Assembly: GCA_002712885.1 (NCBI GenBank)
Contig: PAUN01000021.1
Coordinates: 1,668 to 45,803 of the forward strand
DNA length: 44,136 nt
DNA from: Acidobacteriota bacterium
GTDB taxonomy: Bacteria; Acidobacteriota; Vicinamibacteria; Vicinamibacterales; UBA8438
Reading direction: 5' to 3'
The translations under genes and the position numbers were made by a program. The notes under the pieces are model-generated. The model made no database searches. It worked only from the letters and a program-made list of their open reading frames with translations, and was not told where the DNA came from. Shown here one piece after another: positions 33,637-42,501 of this stretch (its first letter is position 1; the number at the start of each line of letters is the position of its first letter).

Positions 33637-35750
33637 CCATCACCTACCGGCTCTCGCTCCTGTGCATCCTCTGTGTCTGTGTCCTCGCGTTCGCCGCGAG
33701 CGGGGCCGAGGCCCAGCCGTGGCAGACCTACGACACCTCGAACGGCGAGTGGCGCAGCTATGCCGGTGATATCGGCGGCAAGAAATACTCGCCGCTGAAC
33801 CAGATCGACGCCAGCAATTTCGCCAATCTTGAGTTGGCATGGGAATGGACGTCGGTCGACAACTTCGTCAGCAAGACAATGCCGGACGGCAGCGAATGGT
33901 GGGCCCCGCTCGGGACCATCGTTGACCACCTCGTCGAGGAAACCCCCGACCTCTATCGAATCGGCCACCCGCCCAACCCTAGCGGTTTCCAGGCCACACC
34001 GCTGATGGTCGGCGGCACCCTCTATTTCAATACGCCGTTGTCACAAGGCGTCGCGGTTGACGCCGTGACCGGCGACACGCTGTGGGTCTTCAACCCGAAG
34101 AGCTATGAAGAGGGCACGACGACGATGACCGGCACCTGGCGGCAACGCGGTGTCGCCTACTGGACCGATGGCGAAGAGGACGAGCGGATCTTCTGGGGCA
34201 CTGGCAACGGGTATCTGGTGTGCGCCGACGCTAAGACCGGTCAACCGTGTGCGGACTTCGGGCCTGACGGCAGCGGTATGGTTGACGCCATGACGGGTGT
34301 GCCTCGCGCGAACCGTGGGGAGCGAGACTACTTGAACGCGTTGACCTACGGCATCCATTCGCCACCCATCGTCGTCCGGGACCGGGTCATCCACGGCTCG
34401 CATATCGCTGACCGCCGCATCATGAAGGAAGCGATCCCCGGCTGGGTCCGCGCCTGGGACGTCCGCACCGGCGAGCACTCGTGGGACTTCCACACCATCC
34501 CGAACAGCGGCGACGAGTATGGCGCCGACACCTGGGCCAACGAGTCGTGGCGCTACTCGGGCAACGCCAACGTGTGGTCGATGCTGGCCGGCGACAACGA
34601 ACTGGGCTACGTGTATCTGCCGACCGGCACAACGACCAACGACTACTACGGCGCGAACCGGCTCGGCGACAACCTCTATTCGGAGACCTTGATCGCGGTC
34701 AATATCGAGACCGGGCAGCGAGTCTGGCATTTCCAGGCCGTGCATCACGGACTGTGGGACTACGACTTCCCTACCCACCCGAACCTGCTCGACATCACCG
34801 TGGATGGGCGCGACATCAAGGCGGTCACCCAGGTCAGCAAGCAGGGGTTCGTCTATACGTTCGACCGCGTCACCGGCGAACCCGTGTGGCCAATCGAGGA
34901 ACGACCGGTGCCGCAAGAGACGAACATGCCGGGCGAGGTCCCCGCGGCCACCCAGCCGTTCCCCACGCGACCGGCGCCATTCGACTATCAAGGCGTCACA
35001 ATCGATGACTTGGTCGACTTCACCCCAGAGATACGGCAGATGGCGATTGAGGCGGTCGAAGGCTTCACGCTCGGCCCCCTGTTCCAACCCCCGACACGTC
35101 CCGTGGAGGGCGAGACCCGCGGCACCATCATGCGTCCGCCGCCGGGAGGCACCGCGGGATGGGCTGGCGGCGCGGTCGACCCCGACACTGGCATGCTGTA
35201 CATCCCCTCGCGCAATCAGGTCTCCGTCATCGGGCTCTACGCGCCAGACGCGGCCTCTGGTTCGACCATGGCGTATACGCACGGCGCGCCGGAAGCCCGG
35301 CGTATGGAACAGCTCAGACAGGGCATCCGGACCGGGCCGCAGATGCCGCAGGGACTCCCGCTACTCAAACCGCCGTACTCCCGCATGTCGGCCATCGACA
35401 TGAACACCGGCGACTACGCGTGGGTGGTGCCAACCGGCAACGGTGACCGCATCCGCAATCACCCGCGGCTTCGCGACCTCGACCTGCCCCCGCTGGGTGG
35501 TGACAACGGCACCAACGGCCCGCTGCTGACGAAGACCTTGCTGATCTACTGCCTGACCGCGGGCAGCTCATCCGGGGGGCCGCGCTTGGTCGCCTACGAC
35601 AAAGCCTCGGGTGAAGAGCTGGCCTCGGTCGACCTCCCGTCCGGAGCGATCGGAACTCCGATGACCTACATGGTCGACGGCCGGCAGTACATCGCCCTCA
35701 CGATCGGCGGGGGGCCTCGCCTGGTCGCCTTCGCCCTGCCGGACGCGTAG
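33633..35750 (+). CDS. PQQ-dependent dehydrogenase (Gcd-type quinoprotein, periplasmic)
   Basis: 705 residues from ATG 33633 within the upstream stop. Signal YRLSLLCILCVCVLAFAASG, cleaved near AEAQP. Eight-bladed quinoprotein propeller with YAGDIGGKKYSPLNQIDASN, DAKTGQPCADFGPDG, WDVRTGEHSWDFHTIPNSGD, WANESWRYSGNANVWSMLAG, IETGQRVWHFQAVHHGLWDY, DVPTHPN-like DFPTHPNLLDITVDGRDIKA, TKQGF-like SKQGFVYTFDRVTGEPVWPI, and the closing GTPMTYMVDGRQYIALTIGG. It belongs with the membrane-glucose-dehydrogenase-like soluble group, which oxidises sugars or alcohols with PQQ; substrate unknown. No heme motif and no membrane domain. Followed after 28 bp by the DUF3179 gene. Confidence 0.92.
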   Translation: MTITYRLSLLCILCVCVLAFAASGAEAQPWQTYDTSNGEWRSYAGDIGGKKYSPLNQIDASNFANLELAWEWTSVDNFVSKTMPDGSEWWAPLGTIVDHLVEETPDLYRIGHPPNPSGFQATPLMVGGTLYFNTPLSQGVAVDAVTGDTLWVFNPKSYEEGTTTMTGTWRQRGVAYWTDGEEDERIFWGTGNGYLVCADAKTGQPCADFGPDGSGMVDAMTGVPRANRGERDYLNALTYGIHSPPIVVRDRVIHGSHIADRRIMKEAIPGWVRAWDVRTGEHSWDFHTIPNSGDEYGADTWANESWRYSGNANVWSMLAGDNELGYVYLPTGTTTNDYYGANRLGDNLYSETLIAVNIETGQRVWHFQAVHHGLWDYDFPTHPNLLDITVDGRDIKAVTQVSKQGFVYTFDRVTGEPVWPIEERPVPQETNMPGEVPAATQPFPTRPAPFDYQGVTIDDLVDFTPEIRQMAIEAVEGFTLGPLFQPPTRPVEGETRGTIMRPPPGGTAGWAGGAVDPDTGMLYIPSRNQVSVIGLYAPDAASGSTMAYTHGAPEARRMEQLRQGIRTGPQMPQGLPLLKPPYSRMSAIDMNTGDYAWVVPTGNGDRIRNHPRLRDLDLPPLGGDNGTNGPLLTKTLLIYCLTAGSSSGGPRLVAYDKASGEELASVDLPSGAIGTPMTYMVDGRQYIALTIGGGPRLVAFALPDA

Positions 35751-35778
35751 CCCCAACGACGCACCGAGCCTGGTAGCC

Positions 35779-37215
35779 ATGACCTCGCGTGGCCGACCGT
35801 CAGTCGAAGGCATTCTGGCCAAAATGCGGCGGGACTTGCACCACGGGCCGCTTGTCGGCGTGCTGGCGACGGCCATGCTGCTCGGCGCGTGCGGCGGCGC
35901 CGATCCGCTCTCGGCCCAGAGCCAATCCCAGAATCCAGCGGGCCTGCTCGACAAGGACCGGCAACCGTTCCCGACGACTCCCGCGGCGGGCACTGGCGCG
36001 CTGGCCGGCCCGGTACTCGAGGCCCTGGCGAGCATCGTGCCGACCCTGCGGCAACAACGCTTTCCCACTGACGCGGTGCGCGCAATCGGCCAGTCCGGGG
36101 ACGGTCGGCTCCTGTGGTACCTGTATGACCTCCTGCGGCTCGCGACACGCGACGGCGTGCCGGTCCTGGTCGAGGCATTCGAAGATCTCAGCGGCGCCGA
36201 GTTCGCGGGCGAGCCGTTCACCGCCATGGGCGACCGGATCTTGGCGTGGGACCTACCGGCTCCTCCGAACTACCGGCAGCTCAAACGTGATCTGTTCCTG
36301 TTGATTGAACCGCGCTGGGCGCCGTTCTTCGATGACGAGGACTCCGCCATCGATTGGCGGCTCGTCGGATGGGGTGGCGTCTTCATCGACAACCGTCCCG
36401 CCGCCACGGCCGGTGAGGTCTGCCCCCGAGGCTGCATCCCGGCCCTGGACGAGCCGGCCGTGACCGACGCGGCTGGGGGGTCTTGGTACCCCGACGACGC
36501 CCTGGTGTTTGGGGTCGTCGTCAACGGCGAGGCCCGCGCCTACCCGAAGAACATCATGGAAGTGCACGAAATGGTTAACGACACCCTCGGCGGGCGGCGT
36601 CTGGCCATCCCGTACTGCACGCTCTGTCTGTCAGCGCAGGCCTATTTCACCGATGATGTCGACGGCTTCGCGCCGCTGTTGCGGACCTCCGGGTTGCTCG
36701 CACGATCGAACAAGTTCATGTACGACATCACGACGTTTTCCGCCGTCGACACCTTTACCGGAGACGCCATCTCCGGACCTTTGCTCGACGCAGGCGTCAC
36801 GCTCAATCAGACCACCGTTGTGACCTCGCCCTGGGGAGCGTGGCGGGCGGCGCATCAGGACACCACCATCATTGCCGAGGATGGAGGTATTGGCCGGAGC
36901 TACCCACCCGACCCGCTGCGCGGCCGCGATGAGGCCGGACCGATCTTTCCCGTCGGCGATGTCGACCCGCGACTGGGCGTGCACGAGGTCGTGCTCGGGG
37001 TCCTAGACGCGGATGGTACCCCGGTGGCGTTCCCGGTGGGGTCGGCGCGTTTGGCACTGGAAGCCGGCGAAGCGGTCGAACTGGGCGGCGTGACGCTGCA
37101 GCCAGATTCCGGGGGCCTACGCGCATTCATCGACAGCGAGGAAATCCCCGCACACGAGGCGTTCTGGTTCGCGTGGAGCCAGTTTCAGCCACAGACGCGT
37201 CTGTGGGAGCGCTAG
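35779..37215 (+). CDS. DUF3179 lipoprotein
   Basis: 478 residues from ATG 35779; an in-frame ATG at 35824 (MRRDLHHGPLVGVLATAMLL then GAC) makes a more typical lipoprotein start with lipobox LLGAC. The DUF3179 domain is clear in the second half: WYPDDALVFGVVVNGEARAY, IMEVHEMVNDTLGGRRLAIP, the Cys pair in YCTLCLSAQAYFTDD, SNKFMYDITTFSAVDTFTGD, and WRAAHQDTTIIAEDGG. The first half (about 45-220) is helical and unassigned. Widespread DUF3179 proteins have no known activity; the C-x-x-C pair suggests metal or thiol chemistry. Fourth gene of the quinoprotein operon. Convergent with CHEGN paralog 4, 64 bp apart. Confidence 0.85.
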   Translation: MTSRGRPSVEGILAKMRRDLHHGPLVGVLATAMLLGACGGADPLSAQSQSQNPAGLLDKDRQPFPTTPAAGTGALAGPVLEALASIVPTLRQQRFPTDAVRAIGQSGDGRLLWYLYDLLRLATRDGVPVLVEAFEDLSGAEFAGEPFTAMGDRILAWDLPAPPNYRQLKRDLFLLIEPRWAPFFDDEDSAIDWRLVGWGGVFIDNRPAATAGEVCPRGCIPALDEPAVTDAAGGSWYPDDALVFGVVVNGEARAYPKNIMEVHEMVNDTLGGRRLAIPYCTLCLSAQAYFTDDVDGFAPLLRTSGLLARSNKFMYDITTFSAVDTFTGDAISGPLLDAGVTLNQTTVVTSPWGAWRAAHQDTTIIAEDGGIGRSYPPDPLRGRDEAGPIFPVGDVDPRLGVHEVVLGVLDADGTPVAFPVGSARLALEAGEAVELGGVTLQPDSGGLRAFIDSEEIPAHEAFWFAWSQFQPQTRLWER

Positions 37216-37279
37216 ACATCGTCCGGTAGACCAGGTGCCAGGTCGCCCGCCGTCGATGACGCCCCAGGCGGTCCTGGCC

Positions 37280-38293
37280 TCAACGAGCGGTCCCCTCCTC
37301 TGCCAGCCGCGCCGTTCGGAGCATGCCCCGCATGGACACGTTGCCCTCGTGGCAGGCGAATTCGTAGATCCTCTGGTCACGACGCTTGAGCGGGATCTCC
37401 GCGGTCCAGGGCGAGGCCCACGTGGTCGGGTCGGTAAAGGTGAGCTGATAGGTGATGGTGCCAGGGCCGGTGCGGGTCAGCCGCTCGACAAGACGGAGCC
37501 CATCCGCCGAACCGCGAAAATAGCTCCCGGTCGAGAAGTTGCGCGTTTCGATCACCAACGTGTCGCCGTCCCAGTGCCCTCGGGCATCACCATTCCACTG
37601 TCGGATGGTCTCCGCCACATGAGGGTGCCCGCTGAGTGCGATGAGCCGGGCATCATGGAATGCTTCGCTGATGAACGCCAGGTGATCCGACGTCTGCATG
37701 ATTTGATAGAAGGTGTACGGGCCAGCACCGAAGTTGCCACCCAGCCTGGGCACGCCGGTTGTCACACATCGGTGAAAATTATTGAGATCCTCGGGACCGG
37801 TCTTGAAGTCCCACCCGGTACCGACGGCTGCCTCGCGGGCCTGCGCGGCCGCTGTCAGCGCCGGAATGCGACCGTCTGGCGGGTCGATGACCTGCGACGT
37901 CCGATTGGTGATCTCCACGTCGACCATCCCGATGGAGCTGCTGGTCGAGGAGGCGTCGTAGGTCTCGACGTCGTTCAACGCGGCGAAGAAGGCGCCTTCC
38001 GGGGTCGTGAAGGCACTTCGACCGTTCCGAAAGATCCGCTCCGCCCGGGCACGCAGAGTGGCGACCTCTTCATCGGTCAGAAACGATCGCCCGGAAAACA
38101 CGGGGGGACGTTGCAACGGCGTCGCCGTGTTGCTGAGCCAGACCCCCTGCAGATCGGGCCGCCCGTTGGACAGACGCGGCGGGGTCCAGTCAGCGGACTC
38201 CGGTTGCGCGTCGGCCGGGCTGACGGCGCCCAGCGATATGACCGACGCCACCGCGACCGTAACGACAGCGCGAGCGAGAATTTGGTGGCTCAT
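37280..38293 (-). CDS. secreted CHEGN-family protein, paralog 4
   Basis: 337 residues from ATG 38293, preceded by AGGAGGG. Signal peptide (LARAVVTVAVASVISLGAVS, cleaved near PADAQP). Landmarks: RPDLQGVWLSNTATPLQRP, RTSQVIDPPDGRIPALTAAA, Cys in FHRCVTTGVPRLGG, TFYQIMQTSDHLAFISEAFH, RGHWDGDTLVIETRNF, LRLVERLTRTGPGTITYQLT and YEFACHEGNVSMRGMLRTAR. The central region (MVDVEITN) is more divergent than in the others. It is monocistronic and divergent from the exported aldolase across a 195-bp spacer. The quinoprotein operon lies convergently beside it. Confidence 0.78.
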   Translation of the reverse strand: MSHQILARAVVTVAVASVISLGAVSPADAQPESADWTPPRLSNGRPDLQGVWLSNTATPLQRPPVFSGRSFLTDEEVATLRARAERIFRNGRSAFTTPEGAFFAALNDVETYDASSTSSSIGMVDVEITNRTSQVIDPPDGRIPALTAAAQAREAAVGTGWDFKTGPEDLNNFHRCVTTGVPRLGGNFGAGPYTFYQIMQTSDHLAFISEAFHDARLIALSGHPHVAETIRQWNGDARGHWDGDTLVIETRNFSTGSYFRGSADGLRLVERLTRTGPGTITYQLTFTDPTTWASPWTAEIPLKRRDQRIYEFACHEGNVSMRGMLRTARLAEEGTAR

Positions 38294-38488
38294 CCGACCC
38301 TCCTTCCGATGCGGTCATTCTATCGCGGGCGGTGGGCCAGAGTCCGCAAAGCAGACACGGGACCGTGCGCGTCGACACGTGCCGGGTCTGCCGTTGGAGG
38401 ATACGATCGAGCGTAGCCAGACGTAGTAGTGTAGGTCAGCCTCGGCCGGGGCTTGTGTTGATCGCCCCTGGCCCTCGGAGGGTGAACC

Positions 38489-39457
38489 ATGCCGACTCGT
38501 CGGTCACACCACACCGCACACAGCCTTCCCGGGTTCCTGACCGCGCTGTGCGTGCTCGCCACGCACCTGGCCTGGGTCACCGCCGCGACCCAGCCGCCGG
38601 AGGAACATCTCAGCCCCCTGATCGCGAAGCTCGCCGCCGGCGATCTCGCGTTCGGGGTCAGCACCTACGACCTCTCACTCGAAAACGCCCGGTCATTGGG
38701 TCGGTCCGACCTCGACTACGTCTACGTCGACATGGAACATGGCCCGATGGACTTCGTGGCCCTCCAGACGTTTCTCCTGGGTTTGACCGACCGGGCCGCC
38801 GTGGCCGAACAGGGGAGCGTGGCGCAGACCGTGACGCCGTTGGTCCGGCTGGCGCCGTATGGTCGGGAATCGCCCCACTGGGCGGCGAAACAGGCGCTCG
38901 ATATCGGCGTCATGGGACTGATTTTTCCCGCGATCGAAACCGCAGACCAGGCGCGACGCGCGGTGCAATCGATGAGGTACCCGCAGCGCCGCGACGCCCG
39001 GTATCCCGAGCCACGCGGACTACGGGGCTCGGGGCCGACGGCGGCCGCCTGGTTCTGGGGCCTGTCGACGGCCGACTACGTCCGCCACGCCGATACCTGG
39101 CCGCTTAATCCAGCCGGCGATCTGATGGCCCTCATGATGATCGAATCCACCGAGGCGGTGCGTAACGTCGAGGCGATCGCCGCCGTGCCAGGCGTCGCCG
39201 GCTTCTACCTCGGTCCCAGCGACCTCTCCAACTCGCTGGGCGTCGCTCGCGACGACCCGGGCGTGGAAGCGGCTATCCAAACGGTGGTGGATGCCTGCGT
39301 GCGACACGGGATTGCGTGCGGCATCACGGCGAGTGAGGTCGACATGCCCCGCCGAATCGCCCAGGGCTTCACCATCCTCGGCGGCGGCCGCGCCGGTGGC
39401 GGTCTGCCGACAGCCGTCGACGCCGCCCTCTCCGCCGGCCGCGCGGTGCGGGATTAG
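38489..39457 (+). CDS. HpcH/HpaI-family aldolase with a signal peptide
   Basis: 322 residues, GGAGGG 7 bases before the ATG. Class II pyruvate aldolases cleave 4-hydroxy-2-oxo acids using Mg/Mn. Active-site elements look complete: VYVDMEHGPMD (base His), the VRLAPYG arginine, KQALDIGVMGLIFPAIET (Gln and Glu region), MIEST (metal Glu) and GPSDLSNSLG (metal Asp). Unusually, the N-terminus is a clear signal peptide (RRSHHTAH then SLPGFLTALCVLATHLAWVT, cleaved near AAT), so the enzyme appears exported. Its stop overlaps the end of a decayed frame on the other strand. Substrate unknown; neighbours give no catabolic pathway. Confidence 0.85.
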   Translation: MPTRRSHHTAHSLPGFLTALCVLATHLAWVTAATQPPEEHLSPLIAKLAAGDLAFGVSTYDLSLENARSLGRSDLDYVYVDMEHGPMDFVALQTFLLGLTDRAAVAEQGSVAQTVTPLVRLAPYGRESPHWAAKQALDIGVMGLIFPAIETADQARRAVQSMRYPQRRDARYPEPRGLRGSGPTAAAWFWGLSTADYVRHADTWPLNPAGDLMALMMIESTEAVRNVEAIAAVPGVAGFYLGPSDLSNSLGVARDDPGVEAAIQTVVDACVRHGIACGITASEVDMPRRIAQGFTILGGGRAGGGLPTAVDAALSAGRAVRD

Positions 39458-39640
39458 GTGAGTTCTTCCACGTAGATGGGTGCGGTAGCGTCGGTCTCGA
39501 CGTAGTAGCTCACTGCGACCTCGGCGTCGGTCGTCGTCGAGGTCGCGGATGGCGTAGCCGTGAGCGTATACCCCTTCGTCATCCGTCTCCAGCCGGACTT
39601 CTTCACCCGTCGTGGGATCGCGGACGAATCGCGGCGGGTT
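39454..39640 (-). pseudogene. frameshifted scrap, unknown product
   Basis: Minus-strand translation gives GIPNPPRFVRDPTTGEEVRL then ETDDEGVYAHGYAIRDLDDD in one frame, starting just after a stop, and DAEVAVSYYVETDATAPIYV then EELT and a TAA at 39454-39456 in another. The two pieces join naturally if one base change in frame occurs near the repeated GACGAC stretch at about 39525-39545. It is therefore probably the frameshifted 3' end of a decayed or misread gene. I do not recognise the family. It overlaps the aldolase stop by two bases. Confidence 0.35.
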
Positions 39641-39724
39641 GGGAATGCCCGGTTAGGCTGGTGAATGCTCGCACAATTCGGCGACGCGCACACTTCTGGA
39701 CAGCTAGTGTCCTGGAACAGCGAT

Positions 39725-41428
39725 TCAGGGTAGGGCGTAGACGAAGATAGCGTTCCCCGCGCGCGGGTTTTTCATCTCGGGGAGCAGGTCGGCCGGCAAC
39801 AAGCTGGTCCAACTTGACCCGCCGAGCGGGCTCCCGGCGCCGAACGCGACGTACTGCTTGCCATCGACGGCGAAAGTGATCGGGTAGCCGTTCGCCATGG
39901 TCGAGAGCCGGCTGCGCCACAACTCCTCGCCATTGTCGGCGTCGTACGCGAAGACGTAGCGCTCCCAATCTCCGATAAAGACGAGACCGCTCGCGGTGGT
40001 CAAGGCGGAGGTATTGTAGGGCGCTCGACGCCGTTGTTTCCACAACGTCTCACCGGTCCGGATGTCCAGCGCCTGGAGTTCCCCGAGTTGATCGGGCGCG
40101 TCTGGATGAAAGTGGTTCTGACGGTCACGGACGCCGCCGGTGCCGCCGCCACCCAAGCGCTGCTCGACCGGCAAGAACGCGGCGGTTTCACAGTTCAGAT
40201 TCAGCGGAATATACAGGGCGGTCGTCTCCGGGTGATACGCCATCGCCCGGAGGCTCTTGAAACCACCGGTGCTGGGGCAGAAGTAGAGTTCTTCGCCCAC
40301 GTCCGAAATCATGTCTTCGCGATGGGTAACGACGCCGGTCTGGGTATCGACGTCGACGATGTTCTGATAGCCCAGGTCGATCGCGTTCTGGTACTGCCCG
40401 GTGACCCGGTCGAGCTCCCACAGGACGCCCAGCTTGCCCATGCTGAACACGGACTGCTTGCCGTCGTAGTCGATCAGGATGCGCTCGAACGTCTCATCCA
40501 TGTCATGGCTATCGCCGGGGATATGCTGAAAGTACCACCTCATCTCGCCGGTAGCCGGGTCAAGCGCCAGCGTCGAATTGCTGTACAGGGCGTCCCCGTC
40601 GGTGCCGCGGGCGTCGCGCGACCACGGTTTGGCCTGTGACGTACCGTAGTAGACGAGTCCGCTGACCGGGTCGTAGCTGCCGGGAATCCACGCGTCGCTG
40701 CCGGCGCGCATGAGCAGGGGCAGATCACCCCACGTATCACCGCCACGCTCGCCGGGACGCGCCACCGTCGATGTGCGCCACAGCACCTGACCACTCCGGC
40801 CATCCACGCCAACGATGTAACACGTGTCCTCCCGGAACCGCTCGCAGCCCCGAAGCCCTGCCACGACGACGCCGTCGGCGATGATCGGACCGCTGGAGAA
40901 GCCATAGCCTTCCTGGTTCGGGGGAGCCGCCGCGGTGTCGTATCGCACCTCGCCGGTCCGGGCATCGAGACCTACGACATGCGCATCGACCGTATTCAGG
41001 ATGACCAGATCCTCGTAGATCGCGAGGCTCCGCATCTGCGCACCGGCGCGCCGTCGTTCATCCATCTCATAGCGAAATTCCCAGATAAAGTCGCCGTTCC
41101 GCGCGTCGAGCGCCTGCACCACGTTGCCTGGATTCGCGATATACATGGTGCCGTCGTGCACCACCGGTGTAGTCTGTGACACCCCCGCCTCGAGACCCCA
41201 CGCCCAGGCCAGTTGCAGATCTCCGACATTGGTCTTGTCGATCTCATCGAGCGGGCTGTAGCCCCAACCGTCCAGCGTGCGCCGCCAACTCAACCAATCG
41301 CCATCCGCAGGGTCCTGCAGTACCGCATCGGTAACAGGGGTGAAGTTTTCGACCTGCGCCCAGGCGGACATGGAGGTCGCGACTACGAACATGGCACAAG
41401 CAAACAGCGTGCGAACCTTGGACGACAT
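39725..41428 (-). CDS. PQQ-dependent alcohol dehydrogenase (MDH/EDH-type quinoprotein)
   Basis: 567 residues, AGGAGG 5 bases before ATG 41428. Signal SSKVRTLFACAMFVVATSMS, cleaved near AWAQ. Blades with DWLSWRRTLDGWGYSPLDEI, VQALDARNGDFIWEFRYEMD, VVGLDARTGEVRYDTAAA, GVDGRSGQVLWRTSTVARPG, STLALDPATGEMRWYFQHIP, LDIRTGETLWKQRRR and FAYDADNGEELWRSRLSTMA. D306-S-H-D309-M-D311 aligns with the catalytic Asp and the Asp two positions on (DxD) that marks lanthanide-type enzymes such as XoxF; calcium enzymes usually have Ala or Ser there. The vicinal Cys-Cys disulfide of classical enzymes is not visible. Third gene of a minus-strand operon with a CHEGN protein and a second quinoprotein. Confidence 0.9.
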   Translation of the reverse strand: MSSKVRTLFACAMFVVATSMSAWAQVENFTPVTDAVLQDPADGDWLSWRRTLDGWGYSPLDEIDKTNVGDLQLAWAWGLEAGVSQTTPVVHDGTMYIANPGNVVQALDARNGDFIWEFRYEMDERRRAGAQMRSLAIYEDLVILNTVDAHVVGLDARTGEVRYDTAAAPPNQEGYGFSSGPIIADGVVVAGLRGCERFREDTCYIVGVDGRSGQVLWRTSTVARPGERGGDTWGDLPLLMRAGSDAWIPGSYDPVSGLVYYGTSQAKPWSRDARGTDGDALYSNSTLALDPATGEMRWYFQHIPGDSHDMDETFERILIDYDGKQSVFSMGKLGVLWELDRVTGQYQNAIDLGYQNIVDVDTQTGVVTHREDMISDVGEELYFCPSTGGFKSLRAMAYHPETTALYIPLNLNCETAAFLPVEQRLGGGGTGGVRDRQNHFHPDAPDQLGELQALDIRTGETLWKQRRRAPYNTSALTTASGLVFIGDWERYVFAYDADNGEELWRSRLSTMANGYPITFAVDGKQYVAFGAGSPLGGSSWTSLLPADLLPEMKNPRAGNAIFVYALP

Positions 41429-41437
41429 GTGGACCTC

Positions 41438-42421
41438 CTACTGGCCGGCCTCTTCTTGCCGGGCGCCACCGAGCGCGTTCGGCACCGAATAGTTGCCCTC
41501 GTGGCACGCATACTCGAACTGCAGATACTCGTCGTCGCGGTTGAACGGGAACGCCGCGGTCCAGGGCGCGGTATAGGTGTCTTCGTCGTTCATCGTGACC
41601 GAGTACCGGATTTCATCGGGACCGACAACGGTGAACCGCTCGACCATGTGCTGCTTCTCAGACTGTCTCGACCGTGTCCCCGCCGTCGGGCCACGGATGT
41701 TCTTGACCGCCTTGAAGTTGGTCGACTCGACGATCAGCGTGTTGCCTTCCCAGCGCCCGCGCGGATCGCCTTCCCATTGCTTCACCTTGGTATCGGCGTG
41801 CGGGACGTCGATCGGAATGATTCGGACGTTGTGGATCATTTCGCTGTGAATCGTGACGTAACCGGGCGACTGCAGAATGAGGGTGCCGTTGTTGTATTCG
41901 GTGGGCATCATCATGCCGAGCACGCCCCGAGAGATACAACGGTCGCCCGATTCCATGTTCCCCGCCTGATCGTGCAGTTCGGCCAGGTTCATCGCCACCG
42001 ACTCCCGGGCGTTGGCGGTCCGTTGGGGAATGCGACCGTTGGGCGGGTCGACGATAATCGACGCTTGGCCGATGTCGTCTGGCGTCTCCCAGTACCAGTC
42101 GAACCAGTAGGTACCGTAGCCGCCGACCCCGCGCGAGTTCTCGTGGCCCTTCCACTCAGACCCAGCGATCCGCCCCTCGCCGCGCGCCTGGGCGCGAGCC
42201 TGCAGTTCCTCCGCCGACAGTTCCTTCCCGGCCAGTTCCTCTGGTAGTTCGAGCGGCGTGAACATCGCCCTCGAGTTGTTCCACATCCCAGTGATGTTGG
42301 GTTGGCCGTCGGCCAGCCTCGTGGGCGTGTAGTCCGCGGCGTTCTGCGCCACAGCCGGCCCCGCGAGGGTGGCCACCATCCCGCTGACGAGGACACCGGA
42401 CGCGAATGCTGAACGAGTCAT
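41438..42421 (-). CDS. secreted CHEGN-family protein, paralog 5
   Basis: 327 residues from ATG 42421 (AGGAGA 6 bases upstream); the longer open frame to 42898 has no support. Signal TRSAFASGVLVSGMVATLAG, cleaved near AVAQN. Landmarks: QPNITGMWNNSRAMFTPLEL, ASIIVDPPNGRIPQRTANAR, Cys in GDRCISRGVLGMMMPT, NNGTLILQSPGYVTIHSEMI, RGRWEGNTLIVESTNF, HMVERFTVVGPDEIRYSVTM and FEYACHEGNYSVPNALGGAR. It sits between two quinoprotein genes on the same strand with gaps of 80 bp upstream and 9 bp downstream, so all three probably form one operon. Confidence 0.8.
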   Translation of the reverse strand: MTRSAFASGVLVSGMVATLAGPAVAQNAADYTPTRLADGQPNITGMWNNSRAMFTPLELPEELAGKELSAEELQARAQARGEGRIAGSEWKGHENSRGVGGYGTYWFDWYWETPDDIGQASIIVDPPNGRIPQRTANARESVAMNLAELHDQAGNMESGDRCISRGVLGMMMPTEYNNGTLILQSPGYVTIHSEMIHNVRIIPIDVPHADTKVKQWEGDPRGRWEGNTLIVESTNFKAVKNIRGPTAGTRSRQSEKQHMVERFTVVGPDEIRYSVTMNDEDTYTAPWTAAFPFNRDDEYLQFEYACHEGNYSVPNALGGARQEEAGQ

Positions 42422-42501
42422 CGTTTCTCCTTGTTGTTGCCGCAGGAACACGTTCGACCACCGGTGGCCTCTCGAAGCCGACAATAGCATGCCGCACCCA
42501 A

